A DNA stretch of 64,000 nucleotides from Hydrangea macrophylla (Eukaryota; Streptophyta; Magnoliopsida; Cornales; Hydrangeaceae). The DNA lies in contig CM066988.1 in assembly GCA_033977485.1 (NCBI GenBank), forward strand, positions 4,610,501-4,674,500. Direction: 5' to 3'. Shown piece by piece: positions 23,099-33,834 of the stretch (position 1 is its first letter; the number at the start of each line of letters is the position of its first letter). Under the pieces are notes generated by a model. It was not told the DNA's origin and ran no database searches. It saw only the letters and a program-made list of their open reading frames with translations. Made by a program: the position numbers and the translations under genes.

Positions 23099-23281
23099 AC
23101 GGATTTTGTGTGATTGGATCCCACGATGGTTTTATCCGTGGTTAATTTTGCTGTTTTAATATAGCATGTGAACTCCTTTATGGAGGCATAGGATTTGTAT
23201 GTATTGGATCCCACGCTTGATTGATGCGTGGTTAATTTACTGCAAATATATAGCATGTGAACTCCTTTACGGAGGCATAGG
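23099..23281 (+). repeat. Two ~90-bp tandem units with hairpins in the leader of element IV
   Basis: Units start at about 23100 and 23190, each beginning GGATTTTGTGTGATTGGATCC or a close variant and ending AACTCCTTTATGGAGGCATA; a third partial start lies at about 23279. Each unit holds two potential RNA hairpins: CTCCTTTAYGGAG, and a CCACG...CGTGG stem. The second stem differs between units in a way that keeps pairing. No ORF; the 5' leader runs to 24410. Confidence 0.75.
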
Positions 23282-24410
23282 GTTTGTGTAATATATCTCA
23301 AGTAAATCCGTGAAGACAGTTCGTGAAGACAGTTTACAAGCAGTTTCAGAAAGCAATCTGGAGGCAATTTTTGGAGGCTATTTCAGAAAAGAGTTCTGGA
23401 AGGCAGTTGCGTAGTGGAGACATAGAGTTAATTGGGTTCCATGAAGATTTCTTCACAAGAATTGCAGCTTGACCATAATAGTGGGATTCTTATTTTATTG
23501 TGGTTTCCTTATTTATGTGTGATTGAATGATTATTATTGTTTCATGTTTAATGAATAGGACAACATGGATAATTGTTCCTAGACCTATTTCAGATGTCTA
23601 GCTGCATGTTTAATTTAATTAATTTAAAATGATGGACAACTACATGTGTATTTAGAAATAAAACTAATTCCATAATTTGAAAACATAAGTACTTATTTTC
23701 TAAAATCATGAGAATAGAATGATTTTATTATCTACACATGTGGGTTTCACAAGTAAGGATGAATTAATCCTTGTCAAGTATTCCATTATTTTTTATTAAT
23801 TAAATTAAAAGTTTTTCTAAAAAAAAAATTATAACCCTCAATTTTTTTTAAAAAAATTCTAAGTGGGAGAGGGAATTTATCAAGTATAAATCCCATGGTC
23901 CCCATCACTGGTTTGTAGATGATATGATTAATTTTGTGTGATGGCTCTAGTGTCATCCTCCCTATCGGACATAGTTGATCATGGAATCATCAGTACAAAC
24001 TTCTTTAAAAGAATGTTTTGGGTGATTGTTGGTGTGGATCACCTCTCCATCAGAGGTGTTCCTCACAGAACTCTTGACCTAGAATTAAGTGATGGTATAC
24101 ACTTAGCTATAAATAATAATATCCTCTCCATCTGAGTCACTGTTATTATTTATAGGACCAAAGCAAGTCAGCAGTTTAATTTTATTAGGCAAAGTACATT
24201 GCCTGGATAGTAAAATTAAAAGGCAATTGTCTATCTGAACAAATGATGGATAGTATATGGCTTCCCATCGAGTCATACTATTCACGGTGTATCAGGTTGC
24301 TGGCGGATTCCTTTCAAATATGGTAGAGGGAACCAATATTTTCAAATCGAATCCATAGTAATTTTTGCCCAAACGTAATTATTTATGTTGTGTGATTCTC
24401 AGGCTTTTAA

Positions 24411-25313
24411 ATGGGTACTTTCAATCCACTTGCTGTTATACTTAAAGAAAACAAACTTACTGGACCAAACTATATAGACTGGAAAAGGAATTTGGATATT
24501 GTGTTAACTGCTGAAGAGTACAAGTTTGTGCTTACTCAAGTATGTCCTGAGCAACCTGGTGAGGGGGCAACCGCTGAGGAAACCCAGGCTCACAAGAAAT
24601 GGGTCAAGGCTGATGAGATGGCGCGGTGTTACATTTTGGCATCCATGTCAAATGTTCTGCAACATCAGCATCAGTCAATGACCAGTGCCTATGACATGAT
24701 GGAGAGCCTCCGAGAGATGTTCGGGGATCAAAGTCGTGCTGCTAGGCAGGTTGCTATGAAAGACTTGATGAACACAACCATGGCTGAGGGGACGCCTGTA
24801 AGGGATCATGTTCTTAAGATGATATCTCTTCTTAATGAACTAGAGATCCTTGGAGCTGAAATTGACGGGGAAACCCAGGTCGATATCGTACTCCAGTCAC
24901 TGCCAGAGTCTTTTAAGCAATTCCGCCTCAATTACAACATGAATAAATTTAAATATACCTTGGCGGAGCTGCTTAAAGAACTTCAGGCAGCTGAGGGTCT
25001 CAACAGAAAGTCAGGGAGTGCTCTTGTGTTTGAGAAAGGTTCTACTTCAAAGCCGAAAGGCAAGAAGAAAATGAAAAAGGCTCAAAAGAAGGCCGCGGGT
25101 CCTCCGCCAATCCAAAGGCCACGAGGACAACCGGGAAAGCCTAAAGGCAAATGTTTTGTTTGCAAGCAGCCAGGACACTGGAAGAAGCAATGTCCAGTTT
25201 ATCTCGCCAGACAGAACAATCAAGGTAAATCTCATTTACTAGTTGTTGAATCGTGTTTAGCGGTCCGATCTACCGGTACCTGGTGTGTAGATACGGGAGC
25301 CACTGATCATGTA
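24411..25313 (+). CDS. Copia Gag and start of protease, element IV
   Basis: A 301-codon open frame from the first ATG of the interior (MGTFNPLAVILKENKLTG). N-terminal retrotrans_gag/UBN2-like region: NYIDWKRNLDIVL, then MARCYILASMSNVLQ, ARQVAMKDLMNTTMAEG, VDIVLQSLPESFKQF and LLKELQAAEG. A Lys-rich linker and one zinc knuckle, CFVCKQPGHWKKQC (residues about 248-261), would bind RNA. The protease active site starts at the C-terminus (WCVDTGATDHV, with the catalytic DTG) and is cut by TGA at 25314-25316. Copia proteases usually have Cys here, so one base change would explain the stop. Gag forms the capsid-like particle in the cytoplasm. Confidence 0.9.
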
Positions 25314-28208
25314 TGAAATTCTTTGCAGGGGTTCCAGGGAACCAGGCAGCTCAGTGATGGAGAGATTTATCTATATATGGGAAATGCTACGAGAGTAGCA
25401 GCAGTTGCAGTAGGAGATCTACATCTTAGTTTTGGTAGAGATAGAATTTTAATATTAAGAAATTGCTTTTATGTACCTTCTATTAGAAGGAATTTAGTTT
25501 CAGTTTCTAGTTTAGTAAAGAATGGATATTCAGTTCATTTTAATAAAGTAGTAGTTATTAAAGAAAATAAACGTTTTATTTGTTCTGGTCAATTGGTAGA
25601 TGATCTTTATATTATAAATCCTATCTCTCCTATACTGCAACTTAATGAATTGAATAACACAAATAGTTTGCCATTTAAGAGAAAAGAACCTTCGAGGATG
25701 AACCAAACGCATCTTTGGCACTTACGCCTTGGTCATATTAATTTGAAAAGGATTCAAAGACTGGTTCAAAATGGGCCATTAGGCTCATTGGAAGTGGAGG
25801 CACTTCCAGTTTGTGAATCCTGCTTGGAAGGTAAAATGACCAAGAGGCCATTCTCGGCCAAGGGCTATAGAGCAAGAGAGCCGTTGGAACTGGTTCACTC
25901 TGATTTGTGTGGTCCTATGACTGTCCAAGCAAGAGGGGGATTTGAGTACTTTGTCACTTTCATCGATGATTACTCAAGGTATGGGTACATTTATTTGATG
26001 CGGCGTAAGTCTGAATGCTTTGAGAAATTCAAAGACTTCAAGGCTGAAACGGAGAAGCGTCTAGGTAAATGTATCAAGACACTACGATCTGATCGTGGTG
26101 GAGAGTACCTCTTGGGAGAGTTTAGGGAATACTTATTGGAGCAAGGGATTACATCCCAATTGTCTGCACCCCGTATGCCTCAGCAGAACGGTGTGGCAGA
26201 AAGAAGGAACAGGACTCTTATGGACATGGTAAGATCTATGATGAGTTATTCGGATTTACCAATTTCCTTTTGGGGACACGCATTAGAGACAGCCGCATAC
26301 ATTCTAAACTTGGTACCATCTAAGTCAGTACCTACTACTCCCACGGAATTGTGGACTGGGCGAAAGCCTAGTCTGCGGCATGTTCGGATCTGGGGTAGTC
26401 CAGCACATGTGCTGAAAGGGAACGCAGAAAAGTTGGAATCAAGAACAGAAGTATGTTTCTTTGTTGGGTATCCAAGAGGAACTAAAGGTGGTCTGTTTTA
26501 TAGTCCTAAGGATCAGAAGGTTATTGTTAGCACCAATGCCACATTCTTAGAAGAGGACTATGTTATGGACCACAAGCCTAGAAGCCGTATTGTTCTAGAG
26601 GAAATGAGAGGAAAGACACCGACATATACTTCTTCGATACCAACGGTACGAGAAGAAACACCACAAGAAAGAGTTATCGATATTTCATTACCACGTCGTA
26701 GTGGGAGGATTATCGAAACTCGTGTAGATCCCGAACCAACCATTAACACGCAGGTTCCTGAACCAGTACAACGTGTAGATAATGGTGTATTAGGTTCAGA
26801 ATCTTCACAACAAAATATCAATGATACACAGACACGGGTTGTGCCTCGTCGTAGTGGGAGGGTTATTATTCAACCTGACCGGTATATGTTCTTGGGAGAG
26901 TCTTATGACCGGGTCCCTGACGAACAAGGTACCGACCCCTGTAACTACAATGAAGCACTCCAAGATAAAGATGCAGATCTTTGGCAAAAGGCTATGAAGT
27001 CTGAAATGGAGTCCATGTACTCCAATCAAGTCTGGGATCTTGTAGAACCACCTAATGAAATAAAACCCATTGGATGTAAGTGGATCTATAAGAAGAAGAG
27101 AGGAGCAGACGGTAAGGTGGAAACCTTTAAAGCAAGGCTTGTTGCGAAAGGGTTCACTCAAAAAGAAGGAATCGATTATGAGGAAACTTTTTCGCCGGTG
27201 GCAATGCTGAAGTCTATCCGGATTCTCTTATCCATTGCTGCACATTTCGATTATGAAATTTGGCAAATGGATGTCAAGACAGCATTTCTAAATGGAAATC
27301 TTGACGAGTGCATCTATATGATGCAACCAGACGGGTTCATTGCGAAGGGCCAAGAACACATGTTGTGCAAGCTTAAGAAGTCCATTTATGGACTTAAGCA
27401 GGCATCTAGGTCTTGGAATATCCGTTTTGATCAAGCAATCAAGTCATTTGGTTTTGATCAATGTGCGGATGAATCTTGTGTGTACAAGAAACATGATGGA
27501 AGAGTGGTGGTGTTCTTAGTACTTTATGTGGATGATATCTTGCTAATCGGAAACGATGTGGGGGTATTATCTTCTGTAAGGGTATGGTTATCCAGTCAAT
27601 TCGATATGAAGGACTTGGGAGAAGCCGGTCACATCCTAGGGATCAAGCTTATGCGAGATCACAAGAATAGGATGTTGGGCTTGTCACAAGGCACTTATAT
27701 TGACAATATTCTTGCAAGGTTTAGCATGCAAAATTCCAAGAAGGGATTCCTTCCCTTCAGACATGGAATTACTCTATCTAAGGATCAGTGTCCTAAGACA
27801 CCGGATGAGATAGAGAAGATGAAGGCAGTTCCTTATGCCTCGGCAGTAGGAAGCCTAATGTATGCTATGCTATGTACTAGACCTGACATCTGCTTTGCTG
27901 TTGGCATGGTTAGTAGATATCACTCTAATCCAGGGCAAGAACATTGGACTGCGGTGAAAAATATTCTCAAGTACCTGAAAAGGACTCGAGACTATATGTT
28001 AGTTTACCAAGCAGACAGTTTTGTACCCATTGGGTACACATATTCTGATTTTATGTCAGATAGGGATTCTAGAAAGTCTACCTCAGGATATGTGTTTACC
28101 CTAGGAGGTAGAGCCATTAGTTGGAGTGAGGAGTGTCACTTCATGGCTTTGAGTCTAAGTGGGAGATTGTTAGGGATATATACTAAAAGCCATGCTTTAT
28201 GTAGTTGA
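25314..28208 (+). pseudogene. Copia pol of element IV: protease, integrase, RT, truncated RNase H
   Basis: After the single TGA the same frame stays open for about 960 codons. Order: protease remainder (to ~25560), GAG-pre-integrase zinc motif ([11 protein letters not shown] with CESCLEGK, ~25710-25845), integrase core with its acidic triad ([25 protein letters not shown]), a variable linker containing two near-repeats of PRRSGR (~26690 and ~26850), RT (~27020-27750, [11 protein letters not shown] and catalytic YVDD at 27525-27536), and RNase H start ([18 protein letters not shown]). RNase H stops at about 28110 and fuses to the sequence before the polypurine tract, so its remaining catalytic residues are deleted. 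GYTYSDF also replaces the usual YTDSD. The frame then runs by chance into the 3' LTR. The element could move only with enzymes in trans. Confidence 0.92.
28157..28167 (+). other. Polypurine tract of element IV
   Basis: AAGTGGGAGAT directly before the 3' LTR (TGTTAGGG), the site for priming plus-strand synthesis. Confidence 0.8.
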
Positions 28209-29786
28209 TTTATTATTCATTTAATAAAATCAGTTAATCCATTTTTTATGAGAATCTGTGTGGGCAATGTTTGTATTATATTATTTATTTAATATTATGC
28301 ATGTGTGTCTCTCATTCTATATAGTAGGTGGTTTGGTGTGTAGAGTTCGGCTTACACACGGAAGATCAGGCCATCAGATATTATAGAATGTAAGATTTTG
28401 GTTTACAGTCTTAGATGGGATCGGACACACCATCGGTAGGACTGCAGCATGGTGTTGTAGTAGGTTTGTCTTGACTGCGGGAAATGGTATAGTTTCAACT
28501 CACTATGCTGGTACACTTTGTGTATTAAACGGGACTGACTTGGGGTAATTATCTTTATACTGACTTATAAGATAATTAATACCTCATGGCTATTATGAGT
28601 GCTTATGCTCTAAATCCTAAGTTAATTTGTAGACACGTACATTTGATATTTACACTTTGATCCCTAAAAGGGTGAGATCCTTAAATGGGTCAATATCTCA
28701 TTGGATTGGGTGGCAATATTAATTGTATGGTGGATATTAATTAATGATGGAATCCATGTCTCAATTTTGGGATTGATGGTATCCCCTTGAGAAAGCTTAT
28801 AAGTTTTGATTATGTCAAACCCTGCAGGTGGATTTTGTATCCGACATATCAGATAAGTTAAGCAGAGGATCTCAAGGAATTTTAAGAAATTAATTAAATA
28901 TGATTGTCAGTAATTATATTTAATTAATGGATATCTGTAATCTTAACATGGGGAGATAATAAGCATTTAATAACATGGAGCTCGAAATATATTTTTGAGA
29001 TAAGGGTAGGAGTGCAATTATAATTCTTTAGTGGTATGAATTATAATTTATGGAAATAGGAATCTGATTCAGTTCGAATTAGGGTTTCCTAATTCCATTA
29101 GGAAGCCTATTCCTTATTGACTTCTTATGGTCCCTATCGTAGCCTATATATATGCTGCCTTGGCTCTTCTCTCAGGTTGCATGATTTTATATTCTAAGCT
29201 TCCCTTGACCTCCTAGCTTTCTTCTAGAAGGGTTTCCACCAAACCCTAGTCTCTGTGAGCATTCAAGAGACATAGGAGTGTAGATCGCTAGCGTCGGACA
29301 ACGCTCACTAAAAGAGCTTCGGACCGCTCGATACTGATCGAAAGTTGCTGAATTTTTTATACAACGTTCCTGACGTCGAGACGGAGCTGCTGTTAAAAAT
29401 TCAAGTAAATCGGAGATCGTTTGATCCTCCTGACGAACACATCTTTGTCGGATCAATGTGATCAGGATTGAATCGTCATAGCAATCAAAGAGAGTGTTAT
29501 AACTGGGAATAGAAAATAGAACGTAAAGAGGGAAGAGCAGAAAACTAAAAGGATTTCGAAAGAGCCCACACTCAGTTCGATATTCTGGCAGCAAAGGAAT
29601 ACGGTAGAAGATCGTGAGCTGTTATCGAGCCCGTGTTCTCGATTCATCTACTACAGCAATCCAATTTTGCAGTTCAAGGTAACCCTAGTTCCGCCCTTGT
29701 AGGGTTATTATAATTTTCACGTAAAATTTTTGCAGTACCAACTTATATGCACTGTCAACGGATTCTGGGAAAGCAGTTTCCTAACA
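28168..29786 (+). repeat. 3' LTR of copia element IV
   Basis: 1619 bp, the same as 21329-22947 except for one base as far as I can see. It is followed by the TSD GCGCT. Confidence 0.95.
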
Positions 29787-29791
29787 GCGCT

Positions 29792-30690
29792 AACACCGAA
29801 GAAAGTTAAGAATTGATTAGTTTTACTTTAAGAATCTTGAGATGCTTTTGCTTAAATCTTGAAAAGATATACTTGATAGTGACTCGGGACTAGCTTAAAT
29901 CCCTGATCTTCTAATTCGAAATCTTGAGCCCGGAAAAATAAGCCATTCAAACCTGTCTAACCTGCAAGCCATGTACACTTTGTCCTTGATGGTAGCCAAA
30001 CATTTCAAATGAACTACTTCTCTCAAAAAGAAAAAAGAAAAAAGAAGCTCGCTAGGATGAAAACCCGAAAGGGCGCCTAGGCAAAAGTTAGAGCATGAAA
30101 AGAAAAGGAAGAAAAAAAAAAGAAAAAAGAATAAGCTCGCTAGGATGAAAACCCGAAAGGGCGAAGTTAGAGCACAAAACAAAAAGAAGAAAAAAAAATA
30201 AGAAAAAGAAGAAGCTCGCTAGGATGAAAACCCAAAAGGGCGCCTAGGTAAAAGTTAGAGCATGAAAAGAAAAGAAATTTTTGCGGGTTATTTTCAAGAA
30301 CCTGATCCTAGCCAGTCAAAACTTTGGAGAGAAAAGAAAAGAAAGAATAGAAGAAGAAAAAAGAATGTAGAAGATTGAGAAATCGGGAACATAAATTTTC
30401 CCAAAGCTTTGATTTGTAATTTCTTTAAGTAAGCCCAAAAGATTTGAAGGGCTAATCTTGCTCTGAAAACATATATGATGTATGATGAGAAATGTAACAT
30501 TGCCTGGCTAGTGATAAGGTGAAAAGAATCAACCGTCAAAAACAAAAAAGAGAAAAAAGAATAGAAAAGAAAAGAAAAGAAAAAAAAAAAGAAGAGAAGA
30601 GAAGTAGCTTAATTTCTTTCAACGCTACCACAAGTGACCTGATCTAGAATATCTGTCTGACAATATGGCTTGAAAAGCCCCCCAATTCTT
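29792..30690 (+). repeat. Tandem CTCGCTAGG repeats and purine tracts in element III
   Basis: Element III resumes after the nested copia. Three copies of a unit beginning GCTCGCTAGGATGAAAACCC and continuing GAAAGGGCGCC...AAAGTTAGAG lie at about 30048, 30133 and 30212, roughly 80 bp apart, separated by A/G-only stretches. A core of this kind (GCTAGG, GAAAACCC, GAAAGGGC, TTAGAG) is familiar to me from Ogre elements. The long purine stretches continue to about 30605. No credible ORF. Confidence 0.75.
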
Positions 30691-31050
30691 GAATCCTTGC
30701 TCCTTCAAAACCACCAGCCTTCGAGGAACTATGCTTGACCTGATTCCCACTTGGGGATACGTAGGCAACCTACTCGGTTCGGTCACTGCTCCTAAAACAC
30801 TCACATCTCAACTACCTTCTTTCAAGACTTGGCCGAACTACTTTGGACCTGATTCCCACTTGAGGATAAGTAGGAAAGCTTTCCTGGCTCTCGGTCCCTA
30901 ACCTTGCAAACTAGGGTCAAACTTTCAAGTTTGCCCAGAGCCTCAAGATATCACTGCCATACTAGGGGCAAACTGTGTTTGCCCAAACTTCCATTTATCC
31001 CCGTCAACTAGGGGCAAACATCGTTTGCCTGTACCCCCTCTCATATCATA
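30691..31050 (+). repeat. GATACGTAGGCA motif and GGGCAAAC hairpins in element III
   Basis: CCTGATTCCCACTTGGGGAT...GTAGGCA occurs at about 30738-30775 and in a decayed copy at about 30847-30875. CTAGGGGCAAAC-type sequences follow at about 30910, 30964 and 31010, each followed within a few bases by its inverse (GTTTGCCC or similar), so each could fold as a short hairpin. The motif matches the purine tract before the 3' LTR at about 33823-33834. Confidence 0.7.
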
Positions 31051-32209
31051 AGAGAATCTTGAATCATCAAGTATATCTTTGAAAACATTTGAAATGAATT
31101 GTCTCTTATTCTATAAGCTAAGGCACTAATTTGAAGCATATTTCAGAGAAAGCAAAGGATTGATTGAGATCCATACGGAGTATTTTTCAAAGCATTACTT
31201 TATCAACTGAGCAGTATCACAATAAGATGATAAGTGCACATGAAAGCAAAGAGATACGTCAAACATGACAAACGAGCATTAAGATTAAGGAAAATTGAGT
31301 TGTCTCCTCCAAACTTCTATTTCAGTGTCAAGAATGTCAACTTCCTATGTCAATGTCTATCCATCTATGTCGTGGTCTAATCTGTCATCATCTTGTATGT
31401 CTTGATCTCGAGTGTGTGGGTCTAAAGTAATCTAAAAATTGTGAAACTTTGAAAGCATCCAAAGGTGAATACCAGCAAAAGTTCTAAACATTGTTGTTGC
31501 ATCAATTAATCCTAGTCAAAGATGAAGCATCTAGTGGTTGATGGAAAGATGCGAAGACCAGCCTTGGATATTGAGTTGAGACATTGTTAAAATAGATCAG
31601 AGTGCCTTGCATGAATATCTGTAAAAGTTGATTGAAGATTTATGAAGCACGTCAAAGTCATGCCAAAAATCATTAGGTCTTTTGAGTACCTATCAATTGT
31701 GAGTCAGAATCGTGATATCGGGAGCTTAGTTTTGACCTCGGATTGGTCCGATCTTGATGTATAAGCCTTAAGAGTGCTTAAAACTTGTTTGAATTAGTCT
31801 AAAGGACCCGTGGGAATTTAAACCTTTGTAGAAACCATTCAGAATTGAAGAAAAGTCCCCAGGAACGAGGAATCGAGGCACCGCAGCTTGAAATAACTGA
31901 AGATTGATGATTTGAAGTGAACTCCCGTTGTTTTGGGATTGATTGTGTGTTGTCTTAGATAAAGGACATTTGGGTTTACTATTGATTGAGAATTATATCC
32001 AGAAAGGATCTACAGAAGATGGGTCAGAATACAGGATCTTCAAACCAGAAGCAAGATATTCAGAAGGGGTCAAAATAAATCTGACGTTTCGCAAGAATAT
32101 TTGAGCTGGTTGAAACACCGTTATAAGTCTCAGAATGAATCAGTAGGGTCTCCAGAATATGAGCTCACTCAGATATCTCCCCAAGCAGAGAACTTTCAGA
32201 TATCGTCAG
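31051..32209 (+). other. Non-coding interior of element III
   Basis: About 1.2 kb with no supported ORF. It contains scattered TCAGAA/CAGAAT words that become regular repeats further right. Confidence 0.6.
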
Positions 32210-32800
32210 AATCACATCAGAAGAAAGGTGTACTTCAGCAAACTCGTGAATCATAGAATCTCCCCAACAGAGAACTTTCAGAATTCGTGTTACCCCCAGC
32301 AGATATAGGGTATCTTTCAGAATTTGTATCCGAGTTGCCTCCAGATATAGGGTTTTTCTCAAAATCGTGTATCCGTTGGTTGCTCTCAGAAAAAGGGTAT
32401 CTCTCAAAAATCATGTATCTCTCAGCATTGTGTATCCATGGGTTGCTCTCAGAAGAAGGGTATCTCTCAGAAATCATGAATCTCTCAGCGTTGTGTATCC
32501 GTGGGTTGCTCTCAGAAGAAGGGTATCTCTCATAATCACGTATCTCTCAGCATGGTGTTGCCTTTAGATATAGGGTATCCATCAGAATCGTGTATTTCAG
32601 AATCGAGTATCGGGGTTGCCTCCAGATATAGGGTTTCTCTCAGCATCGTGTTGCCTCCAGATATAGGGTTATCTCAACATCGTGTTGCCTCCAGATATAG
32701 GGTATCTCTCAGAATTGTGTACATCTCAGAATCATGTATCTGTGGGTTGCCTCCAGAATGTACGGTTTCTCTCAAAATTTGTGTATCTCTCAGAATTCAT
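32210..32800 (+). repeat. TATCTCTCAGAATC / CCTCCAGATATAGGG minisatellite
   Basis: A degenerate tandem array built from GGGTATCTCTCAGAAT, CGTGTATC, GTGGGTTGC and CTCCAGATATAGGGT blocks, around 60-80 bp per higher unit and more than eight blocks long. The apparent ORFs on both strands come from the repeat itself. Satellite-like arrays in this position are a known trait of Tat/Ogre elements. Confidence 0.8.
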
Positions 32801-32811
32801 GCATCAGAATA

Positions 32812-32900
32812 GAAAATTTGTCTAGAAGAAGGACCTGTTTCAGAAGAACAGAAGATTTGTCTAGAAGAAGGACCTGTTTCAGAAAAATAGAAGATTTATC
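32812..32900 (+). repeat. ~43-bp direct repeat in element III
   Basis: Two copies of TTTGTCTAGAAGAAGGACC followed by TGTTTCAGAA, and a third partial copy (GATTTATCTCCGACAGAGGG), bridge the two larger minisatellites. Confidence 0.65.
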
Positions 32901-32928
32901 TCCGACAGAGGGACCTAATTTCGTCCCC

Positions 32929-33246
32929 AGCAGAACGACTCTACATCAGCAATCGTCCCTAGTAGAAGGACTCTACATCAGTAATCGTCAGCAGAAGGAC
33001 TCTACATCAGCAATCGTCCCCAGCAGAAGGACTCTACATCAGTAATCATCTCCAACAGAAGGACTCTACGTCAGAAATCGTCCCCAGTAGAAGGACTCTA
33101 CGTCATCAATCGTCCCCACTAGAAGGACTCTACGTCAGCAATCATCCGCAGCAGAAGGACCCTACATCAGCAATCATCCCTAGTAGAAGGACTCTTCATC
33201 AGCAATCGTCCCCAGCAGAAGGACTCTTCATCAGCAATCGTCCTCA
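32929..33246 (+). repeat. 32-bp minisatellite, about ten copies
   Basis: Tandem units of AGCAGAAGGACTCTACATCA plus GCAATCGTCCCC, 32 bp each (one unit is 29 bp), with few substitutions. It lies about 590 bp upstream of the 3' LTR of element III. It is not a CRISPR array because there are no unique spacers. Confidence 0.88.
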
Positions 33247-33834
33247 GGGAATTCATCCATGATACTCTGCTCTTTTGAAGTCGTCCAAGATATAGATGAC
33301 ACCTACAAAACTCAAGCTGAGAAGAAAAACTCCGATAAAGCTCCGAGAATCATCTAAGATACATATATCATTCTTCTATTTAGAAATATTTGACTATGAG
33401 AGTGAGACATTGCATCCCTCGCATTAGATTTTGCATGTAGGGAACCCTTGAGGACGATTCTTCCAGGACTTGCACATTCACGTTTTCATACTACACCAGC
33501 ATCCTAAGATAGGAGCATTTCATCTGTATTGTTGTTGTGTGTTGTTCTTTGTCTCCTCGCGCACTTGAACTACGCCCTAGTCTGATTCCTAGAAAGGATA
33601 CGTAGGCAGCTCCAGCAGAGCACGACCAGCAGCGGCTTAGAATTAGCAGCCTTTACCCAGTATTGCATTGCATTATTGCATTTTGTGATTTCTTGATTTT
33701 CTATGATTTTGAATTTCTTAATGATTTTTGTTTTTCCTAAAACCTCTCAGTATGGTTATTGGGTGCCTTCAAAGCTTTGGCACTCACTTGCAGTTCACGT
33801 TGTTCACAACAAGCTCTGCCTAAGAGGGGCAAAC
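33247..33834 (+). other. 3' interior and polypurine tract of element III
   Basis: Another GATTCC...GGATACGTAGGCAGC motif lies at about 33581-33610. The polypurine tract AAGAGGGGCAAAC (33822-33834) abuts the 3' LTR. No ORF is supported. Confidence 0.75.

Larger units (their letters stand above)
21329..29786 (+). mobile_element. Young Ty1/copia retrotransposon IV, nearly intact
   Basis: 8458 bp, with a perfect TSD GCGCT (21324-21328 and 29787-29791) and two LTRs of exactly 1619 bp. By eye I find a single base difference between them (GGGATTGG near 21581 against GGGATCGG near 28420), so this is the most recent insertion in the window. The PBS TGGTATCAGAGC (initiator tRNA-Met) and a purine tract are in place. 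Gag and pol are one continuous frame from 24411 to 28208, broken by one TGA at the protease motif. The C-terminal half of RNase H is deleted. Copia order is clear (integrase then RT). Long LTRs suggest an Angela/Tork-like branch, which is uncertain. Confidence 0.95.

Noticed and set aside
32165..33045. Several overlapping ORFs on both strands of 80-103 aa
   Set aside because: All are read-throughs of the minisatellites in element III.
32929..33246. Regular 32-bp repeats resembling a CRISPR array
   Set aside because: Units abut without unique spacers, the DNA is plant nuclear, and there are no cas genes; it is a minisatellite inside element III.
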